A stretch of 64,000 nt of DNA, taken from the NCBI GenBank assembly GCA_032690845.1, contig CM064426.1, forward strand, positions 42,526,101 through 42,590,100, given 5' to 3'. Of this stretch, positions 1 through 11,124 are shown piece after piece. Origin of the DNA: Eleusine coracana subsp. coracana. Lineage: Eukaryota; Streptophyta; Magnoliopsida; Poales; Poaceae. Each line of letters opens with the position of its first letter. The stretch's first letter is position 1. The notes beneath the pieces are model-generated. The model was given only the letters and a program-made list of their open reading frames with translations. It had not been told where the DNA came from and searched no databases. The translations under genes were made by a program, and so were the position numbers.

Positions 1-815
1 TTTTGGTGATTTGTCTATCTTGATTCTATAATCATGCATGTGCTTATTCTCGTTGCTTAGTTCTAGGCTAAGTAAGTTGATATTATCTTAATCGTGGTGA
101 TTAGGATAGTATTCAGACATTGTATTGATTATGGTTGCTTGATGATGCCGGTAGTGTGGTTTAGCGGTGACAACACTAAACCTACGCAACACTATTGGAT
201 AGTTGAGTAGGGTAAGATATTCGCGTGATTAAGGGTTTCCTCTCAGCAATGATAAATCGGGAGCCGCTCGGAAAGCAGGGTGGTCTTATTCATTATAGGT
301 TTTCATTGATCCATGTAATTATCCATTATGATGCTGTTTAATTAGACTATCTGGTTACGATCTCACTAGTAGATATCTGGCTACTTACCGAATAGTTCTA
401 GCTTTGGCTTTGACTTGCACTCTAGTTCAACTTCGCTGGTGAACCGATCGGCTCAACACCTATGCCGATCGACTCAACAACTTAGATTCACAACAGTGCC
501 GATCGGCTCAACAACCTGCGCCGATCGGCTCAACAACTTAGATCCACAACAGTGCCGATCGGCTCAACCCTGCGCCAATCGGCGCAACGACAGAATTGTT
601 GTCTAGCGCACCTTTGCGTTGGCCAATCTCCCCTTCATACAACCTGAACTTGACAGTAGCCTTGATTAGATTTTGTACTGTTAACTTTGTTTAATTATCC
701 CTAAGGTCTCAGTGGTTCGATAATACCTTGGAATACTCTAAGGGAAAAAGTGCTACAACTGTACACCGTCCTCTTGTGGTATATAATTGGGTGCGTAGTA
801 ACGACCAACAAGCAC
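1..815 (+). repeat. Athila-like LTR, 3' portion
   Basis: AT-rich non-coding sequence lying directly upstream of a tRNA-Asp-type primer binding site, so it is read as the end of a 5' LTR whose start lies outside the window. The LTR probably ends in the CA near position 815; the 7 bases before the primer site fit the short spacer usual in this lineage. It holds a cluster of GCCGATCGGC-type palindromes (446-580). No target duplication can be checked. The exact 3' edge is uncertain by a few bases. Confidence 0.7.
446..580. repeat. Six paired GCCGATCGGC palindromes
   Basis: Six copies of (A/G)CCGATCG(G/A)CTCAAC or close variants. The GATC centres fall at about 446, 467, 501, 523, 557 and 577 (the last is AATC). 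Spacings are 21, 34, 22, 34 and 20, so the copies form three pairs about 21 bp apart repeated every ~56 bp. The core GCCGATCGGC is a perfect 10-bp palindrome. The function is unknown; the arrangement resembles the palindromic arrays of the Sirevirus LTRs further right. Confidence 0.8.
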
Positions 816-822
816 ATTTTTC

Positions 823-840
823 TGGCGCCATTGCCAGGGA
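823..840 (+). other. Primer binding site, tRNA-Asp type
   Basis: The sequence TGGCGCCATTGCCAGGGA matches, with two substitutions, the TGGCGCCGTTGCCGGGGA site complementary to the 3' end of tRNA-Asp. This site is typical of plant Athila and related Ty3 elements. It sets the orientation of element A to plus and marks the LTR end just upstream. Confidence 0.8.
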
Positions 841-941
841 CCATAGCAGGTTTTTAAACATTGTTTGATGTATTAGTTTTTAGTCATTGTGCTTTACTTG
901 TCTTTTTAGTACATATATGTTATTAAGTGAAATTAATAGGT

Positions 942-2310
942 ATGGATGGTCCTAAGTCAAACAAATCCTCTAATTACATCGATGATCCAGAAAAGATCTT
1001 ACGCAAGAAGAGAATAGCGGAAAAGAGGAGCAAGTCACTTGAAGATTTAGCTGGAGAACCAGTCAGTGCCAGCCCTTGAGTAATATTCACAATTGCAGAT
1101 CCAGAAGCAGGAGCGAATCACTGACTAGCCCTTGGTTAATAGTTTCAAGCCTCAATTGGATAAGGTTGTCAAGATAGATTTCCAAGAAGCTCAAGATCAT
1201 GCTCCATATCAATTAGAGAGGTACGTCGGATTAGTGGCACAACAACCGTTCACAGGTTCGAAAGATCCCAATCAGCATCTGCAGCACTTCCTTGAAGTCT
1301 GTAGTACATTCAAAGTAGCAGGATTGACAAGAGATCAAGCATGTGTGCGTCTGTTCCCCTTCTCTCTAGTTGGACGCCCTAAGCAATGTTACAATAGCTT
1401 GGAAAACGCAGTAAAGACTACATGGGAAACCTTAGTAGTTGCATTCTTAGCCAAATACTTCCCTCCTGGTAAGGCTCAAGCTTTGAAGAATAATATTCTT
1501 AGATTTACGCAGAATATTGATGAGAACATTGGAGAAGCGTGGGAAAGATACAATGAATATATGAATGCATGCCCTCATCATGGTCTTACAGTTGGTGAAA
1601 CTGTTGAAAGATTCTACGTGGGATTGAATATCCCCTCCCGTCAACACTTAGATGCTTCAGCTGCGGGTTCATTCATGTCAAAGACTCCCACTCAAGCTAA
1701 GGAATTGATCAAATTGCTAGTTGAAAATTAATCATGGGATAGTGAGAGAAGTTCAAGGAACCTACAACCTTCTAAAGGAGTAGCAAAGAGCGTGATTGAG
1801 AGGACTCATGAAGACTTGGTTGTGGATCACCTTAATGCTATTTAAAGAAGGTTGGACAATAATTCTCATATCCCTAAGGAAGAGTCACTTAGGCTAGCAG
1901 AATCACACTCCACTTGTGATGAGTGTGGAGAATTTGGCCATGTGCAGAAAGATTGCCCTGAAGAGATGAAAATGCTAGAATATATAAAGAATAGTGGATG
2001 GAAACCCCAATATCAGCAACAAAGGAGTTCTTTCTCTCCTAGTTCGTTCATGCAAAACTCTATCCCGCTTCGTCTCCAATTTCATGAGTTCTTTCAAGCT
2101 CAAGAAAAGATCAACAAGAACAATCAAGCTAAATTCAAGGAGGTTGACCGTGTTCTTGAAGGGATTAATGACAAGGTGATAGAAATTGGGAGCTCCAATG
2201 AGCAGATTTTGAAGCATACCAAGATTATGGAGCAACAGATAGGACAATTATCACAGGCCATTCAAGGCAACAAAGGGGTTATTCCTGGTAATACAATGTC
2301 TGCAGAGTAG
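942..2310 (+). pseudogene. gag: Athila-like gag, broken
   Basis: Capsid-nucleocapsid gene of element A. A start at 942 opens 45 codons that end at a TGA (1077-1079). The main gag core follows in another frame from about 1132 and shows the Retrotrans_gag pattern: a Y-x-G-L-V segment, then RLFPFSLVGRPKQCY, then AFLAKYFPPGKAQ and WERYNEYMNACPHHGL. In the same frame there are stops at 1729-1731 and about 1843, then a CCHC zinc knuckle (CDECGEFGHVQKDCP) near 1915-1960, and a Gln/Lys-rich coiled-coil-like tail ending at a TAG at 2308. One frameshift and three stops mean it cannot make full-length Gag. The assignment to the Athila lineage rests on the primer site, the knuckle-to-protease spacing and the ATRSGK motif after the tail. 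Confidence 0.85.
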
Positions 2311-3297
2311 TTAAAGGCAATAGCTACACGGTCAGGAAAGCAAATAGAAGATCTAGAGCACTCTGCGGGAGCAAGGAAGACCCGCGCTGATCGGCTCACC
2401 ACTGGCGCCGATCGGCGCGATGGTACTGTTTGCACCGATCGACTCACTCATTGCGCCGATCGGCGCAAGGAAGATATTGACCTCTCTGGACTGAAAATGG
2501 GTATGGAAACAGAGGAGCAAGGCTCTACCACGTTCTTGGATACTCAACTGCTGACAAAGATAGAGAGAGTGCAACAACACGACGAGCAATTTGCAAGGTT
2601 TGTCGATGTTATGAAGAAGCTTTACATCAATGTCCCTTTTATTGATGCTATTCAAGTACCTACCTATGCCAAGTACATTAAGGACATGATGCAAAACAAG
2701 AAGTCTCTAGATTCTGAAGAGGTTGTGAAGGTCAATAAGGAACTTACGATGGCGATCAATGATGTTGCACTTGAGAAGAAACCTGACCCTGGATCACCAA
2801 GCATCAAATGCATAATCATAACAAGGATATTTGATAGATGCTTGTGCGATCTTGGAGCAAGTGTTAGTGTTATGTCCCGTCATATATTCATAAGTCTCAA
2901 TTTTCCTGAATTGGAGCCTACGGGTATGTGTTTGGAGTTAGCCGACCAATCTGTACGCTTCCCTGATGGAATTGCTAAGGATGTGCCTGTTCAAATTGGA
3001 AATCACATCGTCCCTGTTGATTTTATTGTGCTTGATATGGATAAGAGGACGAGAACCCCGTTGATCTTAGGAAGACCCTTCTTGAGGACAGCAAAGGCAA
3101 GTATTGATGTTGGGAGTGGTGAGATAAGCTTCGATATAAGTGGAACTCCCTACTCTTTCAAATTTCACCAAAAGGGAGAAGAGTCTCGTGCTATTGATGA
3201 AGTGAAGAGGTACAATTCATCGAGGCAATGTGGCATCGAGAGTGATTGGAGGGGATGTAGGAATAGGTCGTCCGAGGTATATGAGCTATTAAGATAA
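2311..3297 (+). pseudogene. pro: Athila-like protease region
   Basis: Continues in the same frame as gag after the stop at 2308. It starts with LKAIATRSGK, the linker that commonly opens the protease part of Athila polyproteins. A retropepsin-like fold follows: the active-site segment DLGASVSVMSRHIF (about 2848-2890) has DLGAS in place of DSGA, which is usual for this lineage. Then comes PLILGRPFLRTAKASIDV (about 3058-3110), the second conserved flap and helix. The frame closes at 3295-3297 and no reverse transcriptase follows. The stretch 2389-2461 encodes four palindrome-derived (A/T)DRLT/ADRR units inside the linker. If read through the upstream stop it would give a gag-protease product only. 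Confidence 0.8.
2389..2461 (+). repeat. Four in-frame GATC palindromes in gag-pro
   Basis: Four copies of the GCCGATCGGC-type motif with GATC at 2389, 2410, 2437 and 2458. The spacings of 21, 27 and 21 are all multiples of three. They therefore keep the reading frame and encode ADRL/ADRR units. The motif is the same as the one clustered in this element's LTR (446-580). Confidence 0.75.
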
Positions 3298-3537
3298 CTG
3301 AACCTTGTAGTGTTGCGGTCTTACACCCCGCACTGTGACACTAAGGATTGATTTCTCGTGGAGGGGTCAAGCTCTTTGACCTCTAAATAACTAGAGCGCT
3401 CTTGGGAGGCAACCCAATTGTCGAGAGATTTAGAAGTTGTTTAGTGCTTGCGGGAGGGCAACCCGTCTCATTTAGTTAATAAATGCTAGCTGGGAGGGCA
3501 ACCCAGTGTTTTTAATTTGCTTTCGTGTAATAAAAAC
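3298..3537 (+). other. Athila 3' region with GGGAGGCAACCC repeats
   Basis: No coding potential. Three copies of the motif (G)GGAGG(G)CAACCC occur at about 3405, 3453 and 3492. This motif is familiar from the region after the polyprotein in Athila-type elements. It follows the protease directly, so reverse transcriptase, RNase H and integrase are absent here. The region ends where the next LTR begins. Confidence 0.65.
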
Positions 3538-4022
3538 TGTGACACCCCAGGTGTCTCACTTCCATTTAACCAACATGAAGAGCATAGATCATGAACAACA
3601 TAGAATGAAATAATAAGACTCACTCCCTTTTTAATTAATTCTAGGCAAATAAAAAAAAACCCTGCAACCAAGTTATTGAAGCAATTCAAAAATTTCAATG
3701 CAACTCATGCCAAATAATTTCATCATCAATTTGGTAATGATAAAATAGAATATTATGAATTTATTGGGCATTTTATCTGCTTGGCAAAACCCTTAATTAA
3801 TTAATTGATTCTTAAGTAATTGATTAATGCATTTAATAAATCTAAAAATATGTTTATGAAAATTTCAAATAAAATTTACCAAAGTGTTCTCCACCTTTTA
3901 AATAGTCAGTCCACCAAATTTCACTAATTTAGGAAGTCCCTAGCTATTTTATATTGATTTATTAAAAACTAGTTTTGACCAGGGACCTTTTTGTGAGGAT
4001 CTTGAAAGATCAGGGGGCGCAG
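3538..4022 (+). repeat. Chromovirus LTR fragment (start only)
   Basis: Begins TGTGACACCCCAGGTGTCTCAC and matches the first ~480 bp of the LTR of element D (25898 onward and 37656 onward). Shared stretches include ACCAAGTTATTGAAGCAA and the AT-rich GAATTTATTGGGCATTTTAT. It stops abruptly at 4022, where the minus-strand LTR of element E begins. The rest of this element is not in the window. It is an insertion into element A; the preceding five bases are AAAAC but no partner duplication can be seen. Confidence 0.8.
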
Positions 4023-7000
4023 TGTGACAACCCTACTCCGAAAAGTAGAGTATGTCGCATAGGATTGTCTCGGGAGATGGTCAACGAAGTAACCATACGT
4101 AGCATTCACACATGAACATTCGTCATTTACAAAGATACATCACTTAGAGGAGTAATATGACAAGTCCGGTGTTCAAATTAAGCTGAGTTCAGATCTGATA
4201 CATAATATGAGTCCTTGGTACATATTACATAATTTAGCAGAAGCGGTGAAACGACAAAACACGACATTGCCTACGTGAACCATGCCAGCCCTATGGCGAT
4301 GGCTCACTCACCCTGGTTAGGAGAACTGGGGACCCATTCGATGGTCCAGTTTTGAGGCTCCTCACCTTCCTACACAACCTTATTACAACAATCACAATAG
4401 GTTGCTTGAGGAAGACCTGAAAAACAACATCAACGCAAAGCCTGAGTATCTAACATACTCCGCAAGACTTACCCGTCAACCGGTTTGCTAAAACCGACTC
4501 CTAGTATGCAGGGGGCCGACCGGGTTTATTTGATAATTGCATAAAATGCTCCTATTAGTTCTATGCTGCACTTTCAATTTCCTTAAACAAGATTTTTACT
4601 TTGCTTATCATAGAACACAGCTACGGTGAGTCTAGCTAGCTGCTAAGACATGAATATAGCTGAGGAGCAATACATCATAGCATTGTGTATCCATAGCATA
4701 AATAAATTTCAGAAACTTAACCACAACTTTACTACTTAACATATCATTGCTGCTGCTCGAACAAGAGGTACTCATAACCGTGAGGGATGGCAATTTGAAT
4801 TGATTTACATCCTGCAGGGAAAACCCAAATACACGACATACGCATCATTTAAGAACACGTATACAAGATTGCTATAAAGTCGATCCGGGGCCATCGATCT
4901 CGAGTACACGTCCTCCCCGCGATACAGTACTTCGTATCCGAGGCTTAACCCATGCACTCTCCAGCGGTCCTCAAACCCGTGCAACCACCGTGCTGTTCAC
5001 ATCACCTCTGGATCGATGAGTATGGCCGTCCAACAATACGGCGCCCAAGTTACTAGGTTTACCAATTCCCATATTAAAGGTATGCACTTGGTACAGTTCA
5101 ATACTTGTTCGTGGAGTTGCAACGATAGGTGCTCCGTTTTTATCAAGTTCATCAACCAATTGAATCATAGTTGAACCTATAACCTACCGTTGACTCCACT
5201 AGTTTAAGCATAGCATTTGCTAACATAAAAGCTTACTAACATACTAATCATAGGTCAGTGCGGGAGTATGCAAGTGTGTTTCATCCAAGTCCTACACTTA
5301 ATGCACAATACAATATTCCTAACTTGTGATAAAGAAAAAGGACTCGAGTGATAAAATGGGTTATGCACCGGGGCTTGCCTTGGGTGTGATCGTAGTTAGC
5401 GTCGTCACCAAAGTGCACTTCAGCTCCTTGCTGGTCCGGTGTGATCTCCTCGGTCTCGATTCCTATATGGAATGGACATGCATCAATGCTAAGGAATACA
5501 CAAGGTTTCATGGAGTTTTCTTAATTAAGATGGAATGCATGGCATGAAGATTCATGGCACTTCCTCAGCAAATAAAAATTTATGACTAATAATTTATTCA
5601 TGAATGTGTGCACACCTAAGTATGACCTGGTAACTACTGAATTTTTGAAGGGGACAAACTTCTAATTACTAGAATGCAACTTTTACTTATCACAATCTTA
5701 GTGTAAGTCTACTTTAACATGAGCATGGCCTAGGTGTTGCTTAAATGACCTCACATGCTGAGGAGGATATGACAATGTAGTACTTAGGGTCAAATTTCAG
5801 AAAGTTCATTTTTGAGCCACTTAGCTAAAGTGGCTATGTGCAAACTAACACTAGACCTAGACATGTCATTTTTAATTTCATCACTAGTTCTAGCTCATAT
5901 AGTTAATCAAGAACCAAAGCATAGAACTGAAACATGAGAATTTGTACTGAAATGTGAAGTTGAGGTATTTTCCATGGACTTTCAGAAATTAATTTATTCC
6001 TACTTTTATTAAATACACACATAAAGTAACATTTATATGAAGAAATTCCTAGTTTCTTTAGCAAATGATCAATTTCGACAGCAAATTTGTAGCTAGGTAA
6101 CTTCAAATTTTTCATGGGATTGTTCATAAGTGTACACGTGCATAAGGATCAGAAATGCCAAATTTCATGAATAAATTCCTAGCCAATAATTTATATAAAT
6201 TCAATTACTGAAAATGAGGATTATGCAATAATACTGAAAATATGCATAAAAATGGACATGTGCTTTTTCAGAAAGTTTAAGGATGCCCTGAAATGCTTAC
6301 TGAGCAAATTTCATGAATTTACCATTTACACATAATTACTTATGAATTTATTAAGCAAATTAGGGTTGTGACTTTGATGGATTAAATAAATTAATTTACT
6401 AAATAAACTTGGACTTGATCCTGTTTTTCTGGCAGAGCAAGATTTTAGGAGTTGAACAAAATTAATTTCACAATTTTTGGCCTTGTATTTCTCGAGATAT
6501 TGAATTTTGAAGTTTATTCAAAGTTCACTCCTATTTACAAATCTGCCACTGGCCGATTTCAAATTCCCCCCCCCCCCCCCCGCGCGCGGCGGCGTGGCTC
6601 TGCTGGCTCGCCGGCGGCGATCGGCAGCGAGGCTCAGGACTCGGTGCTGCCCTACGTGATCAGTGACCCAAGGCGGTCACGTGGGTGGTGGTGGCCGGAG
6701 CGAGGGCTGCCGGAGCTCTGCCGGCGACGAGCGGCGGCGAAGCTCCACGGCACCCGACGACGGCAGGCACGCCCAAAGATGGAATCAGCAAGGGGGAAGG
6801 TCAAGGAGCATCACCTGGGTGCCGCGGTGCTCGTCGACGCGTTGGCTAGAGTTGGGGTGGCCGGGAGGGTGGTCGTCGCTGTGAGCCCTCTCCGAGCGGT
6901 GGCCGGCGGCGGCTCGGGTTCTCTAGATTCCGGTGACGTCTCTGCACGGGTGAGGGAGGGGATCAGTAGGCTGCAAGAGCACTCCCTGGCGCGTTGATTT

Positions 7001-7908
7001 GTGAGAGGAATAGGGAGGAGGGAGCTGCCTAGTCAGGGCCGGACGCGGTGGCGCTCAGGCGACCCGAAGCAGGGGAGCTCGCCGGGTTTCCTTGCGGCAG
7101 AGGAGGAAGACGGCGGTAGCAGCGCTGCGCGGCCTTGCAGGAGCGCCTGGGGCGTGCAGGAGTGTTTGCAAGTAGAGAGGGAGGGGAATGGGGTGGTTGA
7201 GCCGCTACTGATCCTTTTTCCTTGGCCGGCGGAAGAGAGAACCGAGAGAGGGAGAGAGAGCGGGCGGCGAGCTGTCGGGCAGGGAGTGGCTCCTCCGGCG
7301 GGGCTTCAATGCTAGCCGGTGGCACAAGTGCGGTTCGGTGGAGCAGTGGCTGGGATGGGTCTACAGGAACCGACGGTGGCTTGTACGGTGCCATCGGTGT
7401 CGAACGGAGACTGGTCGGAGAGAGAAGAAGAGAGAAGGGGCGTGTTGACCCGGCTTGACTTGAACTAGGACTCGGGTTTGATACAATTCTCCACGTTACC
7501 TTGCACCAAACTGGACACAAATTGTTTTGTGGACTCAGGAAAATATGTGCTCCAACTTTTCTTTTGGTAGCACCAGCTGAAATGGCATTGATAAATTATG
7601 AAAATTCCAAACCCGAAATACACTTTTCTGACCTTGGGGGAATTTTTAAGGGTATCAATTGGTTACCAAAAATTCTGGAAAAACTCTCAAAATTCTATTT
7701 TTTCATGTCCATTCAGAATATGCAATAATATTGGGGTACTTCTATGGGTTTTGGTAATGTTTGTGAATGACCCCTTTTTGCATATTATGGACTTAATTAA
7801 GTAGGTTTCCTCTTTTTTATTCTTTGGCTCATGGATTAATTATACTTTTGCTTAGCCCTTAATTGATGTTAGGTTTTTTAACTTCATTTTGTGACATGGA
7901 ATGTCACA
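4023..7908 (-). repeat. 3' LTR of chromovirus E
   Basis: On the minus strand it starts TGTGACATTCCATGTCACA at 7908 and ends ...GTTGTCACA at 4023, giving TG...CA termini and 3886 bp. That is close to the other chromovirus LTRs here. The interior is related to the LTR of element B; for example 4436-4530 is the complement of the segment with GGTAAGTCTTGCGGAGTAT and GCCCGGTCGGCCCCCTGCAT found at about 13110 and 23690. A GC-rich block lies at about 6565-7460 between AT-rich flanks. Open frames in that block are composition artefacts. It interrupts the LTR fragment ending at 4022. Confidence 0.8.
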
Positions 7909-7921
7909 GCACACCCCCCTT
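7909..7921 (-). other. Polypurine tract of element E
   Basis: On the minus strand AAGGGGGGTGTGC lies immediately before the 3' LTR start TGTGAC. This is the usual position and composition of the second-strand primer of an LTR retrotransposon. Confidence 0.75.
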
Positions 7922-7926
7922 AAGGA

Positions 7927-7943
7927 AATCTCGTCCCGAGATT
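7927..7943. repeat. AATCTCG-GGA-CGAGATT palindrome, element E
   Basis: The 17-bp AATCTCGTCCCGAGATT has 7-bp inverted arms around a 3-base centre. It lies a few bases upstream of the polypurine tract. Elements B, C and D carry the same motif at the same place. Confidence 0.8.
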
Positions 7944-7979
7944 TGCAAAAGAACGAACAAGAGGGAGGGGTGCGGATGG

Positions 7980-10900
7980 TTACCAGTTTTGGGAGGCCAA
8001 AAATTCTGGAAAGTTGGCCTTCAGAAACTCCTCTTGTTCCCATGTGGCTTCCTCTTCAGTATGGTTACTCCATTGCACTTTGTAGAAGGTGATAGTGCGG
8101 CTGCGAGTTACCCGGTCCTTTTAATCGAGGATGCGAACGGGGTATTCGGGGTAGGAGAGGTCTTCTTCCAATTGCTCGGTGTCGGAGATAACCACGTCGA
8201 TCGGGGGCTTCAAACATCTCTTGAGTTGGGAGACATGGAAGACGTTGTGCACCCGCTCAAGATTTTTTGGTAGTTGCAACCGATAAGCAACAGCGCTATG
8301 CTTTTCCATGATCGGAAAAGGTCCGATATAGCGGGGTGCTAATTTCCCTTCGATTCCGAAATGAGATACACCTTTGTTGGGAGAAACCCGAAGATAGACA
8401 TGATCTCCCTTTTCGAACTCCAATGGACGTCTCCTTTTATTAGAGTAACTCATTTAGCGGGATTGCGCGGCCTTCATGTTAGCTTGGATTTGTCGCACCT
8501 TCTCTTCGGCTTGCGTGACCAGATCGGGACCGAAAGTAATTCTTTCTCCCGACTCTGACCAATTCAGCGGGGTTTGACACGAGTGACCATACAAAGCTTC
8601 AAATGGCGACATTCCCAATCTTTCTTGATAACTATTGTTGTAGGAGAACTCAGCGAATGGGAGGCAAGATTCCCAATTTCCATGATTGTCTAGCACACAA
8701 GCTCTTAATAAATCTTCCAAATATTGATTTAGTCTCTCAGTTTGTCCATCGGTTTGTGGATGATAAGCGGAATTGCGGATGAGAGTGGTGCCAAGATAAG
8801 CGTGCAATTGCTCCCAAAAACGAGCAACAAATTGGGGGCCTCGATCGGAGATGATCGTCTTGGGCACACCGTGCGAGCATAGAATCCGCACAATGTAGAG
8901 CTCGGCATATTGCTTAGTAGAGTAGGTTGTATGGACGGGGATAAAATGAGCAGATTTGGTCAACCTATCCACAATAACCCATATGGAATCGTGCTTCTTG
9001 GGTGTGAGGGGTAGTCCAACGATGAAGTCCATAGCAATGTCTTCCTATTTCCAAGCGGGGGTTTTCAATGGGTGTAAAAGACCGGCTGTTCTTAAATGAT
9101 CGGCCTTCACACGTTGGCAAGTGTCACATTCGGAGACATAACGAGCCACCTCTCGTTTCATGCGTGTCCACCAAAACATTTCCCTTAACCCGCGACACAT
9201 TTTGTTGCTGCCGGGGTGTATGGAGTATTTGGACAAGTGAGCCTCATCCAAAATTTTCTTTCTTAGCTCCTCATTCTTCGGAACAACAAGGCGATTGTTG
9301 AACCAAAGTACTCCATCTTCATCTTGTCGGAAACATGTAGCTTCTTCCTTCCCGATTTTCTAGCGGATATACTCCATTCCTTTGTCCTGCTTCTGGGCTT
9401 CCACGATTTCTTCCTGAAGAGTAGGAATGAGGGCCAAATTATATAAGGATTCGTGTGGAATGACACGAAGACTTGGTTCACTCGGATCTGAAATCGGGCG
9501 AGCTTCCATAGAACAAACAATCGCGTGATTGCATTGGTCCCTTCGACTCAAGGCGTCGGCAACCACGTTTGCTTTTCCAGGGTGATAATGAATTTCCAAC
9601 TCATAATCCTTGATTAGTTCTAACCATCTACGTTGCCGCATATTCAATTCTTGTTGAGTGAAGATATATTTGAGACTTTTGTGGTTGGTGTAGAGGTTGA
9701 CAAGATTACCGAGTAGGTAGTGGCGCCAAGTTTTCAAGGCTAGAACAACGGAGGCCAATTCTAAGTCATGAGTGGGATAATTCTGCTCATGCTTCCGGAG
9801 CTGTCGTGAGGCATAGGCAATGACACGACCTTCTTGCATAAGCACACAACCCAATCCGGTGCCGGAGGCATCGCAATAAACATCGAATGGTTTGGTGATA
9901 TCGGGTTGAGCTAAAACCGGAGCGGTTGTCAGGTGCTTCTTGAGTGACTGAAAAGCTTCTTCACATGCACCACTCCACTTGAACTTAGAATCCTTTTCCA
10001 GCAGCTTGGTCATAGGCTTGGCAATACTTGAGAAGTTGGGAATGAATTTCCGATAATAACCGGCAAGACCAAGAAAACTGCGAATTTATCTGACCGATTT
10101 CGGAGCCTTCCAATTCAGCACATCCTCTACTTTGCTAGGGTCCACGGCTACTCCTTCTGCTGATATGATGTGGCCCAAGAATGGAACTTGCCTTAGCCAA
10201 AATTCACATTTACTAAATTTGGCGTAAAGTTGGTGATCTCGGAGACGTTGTAGAACAATGCGAAGGTGTTCGGCGTGTTCTTCCTCGGACTTAGAGTAGA
10301 TCAGAATATCGTCGATGAATACCACTACGAACTTATCCAATTCGAGCATGAATACAGAATTCATCAAAGACATGAAATGGGCTGGAGCATTGGTGAGACC
10401 GAAAGACATGACAAGATATTCGAAAAGACCATATCGGGTGGAGAATGCTGTTTTTGGAATATCTTCGGCTCGGATTTTTATTTGATGGTAACCGGATTGG
10501 AGATCAATCCTGGAGAAGACTTTAGCACCTACTAGCTGATCAAAAAGGATATCGATTCGAGGTAGAGGGTATTTGTTCTTGATGGTTACCGCGTTTAACA
10601 TTCTATAGTCGACACATAGGCGTAGGGTTTTGTATTTCTTCTTCACAAAGAGAGCGGGACAACCCCAGGGAGATGAACTTTGTCGGATATAGCCCTTGTC
10701 CATTAAGCTCTTGTAACTGATCTTTCAACTCCGCCAATTCATTAGGAGCCATTTTGTACGGCCTACGAGCGATAGGCGCCGTACCGGGTACGAGTTCAAT
10801 CTTAAACTCAACATCCCTGTCCGAAGGCATGCCCGGCAAATCGTCTGGAAAGACGTCGGGAAAATCGCAAACCACTGGAATATTTGCTAGCTCCTTCCCT

Positions 10901-11124
10901 TCCACATGACATACTTGAGAGGTGGACGACTTGAGATACGGCAATCAAAGAATAGAAGGGTCGTGTAATGGCGAGTTCAAATGGACTTCTCGGTCCTCAA
11001 GGTGCAATACAGCTTTGTGACTAGTCATCCACTTCATACCGAGAATTATGTCGATGCTTTGGCCATTTAAGACGATTAGGGAAGTGGGATATATGTTGTT
11101 AGCTATCTTAAGTGGCACTGCCCT
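7980..11124 (-). pseudogene. pol: Pol of chromovirus E (partial, decayed)
   Basis: Minus-strand Ty3 polyprotein fragment. From its 5' end (right) it contains the C-terminal part of protease (IDIILGMKWM near 11045), reverse transcriptase with the VVFIDDILIYSKS active site (about 10300-10340), and RNase H (FDVYCDASGTGLGCVL, about 9850-9895). Integrase follows with an HHCC zinc finger (9045-9251) and a DDE core (MDFIVGLPLT near 9020, ISDRGPQF near 8850, TDGQTERLNQ near 8745). A chromodomain closes it (TFYKVQWSNHTEEEATWEQ, about 8000-8100). The frame is broken by stops, for example before KDRVTRSR at about 8124 and before IRSFLGLAGYY near 10086, and by shifts. Gag, zinc knuckle and the protease active site are missing because the element is cut at about 11124. 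The chromodomain places it in the Tekay/Del chromovirus group. Confidence 0.9.

Noticed and set aside
415..606. 63-codon frame with repeated DR(S/L) peptide in the Athila LTR
   Set aside because: It reads through the palindrome array and has no start context or homologue. It is kept as a DNA repeat, not a gene.
6452..7520. Several long open frames on both strands in the GC-rich part of LTR E
   Set aside because: High GC removes stops by chance, the frames overlap on both strands, and encode Arg/Gly/Pro-rich low-complexity sequence without domains. They lie in an LTR.
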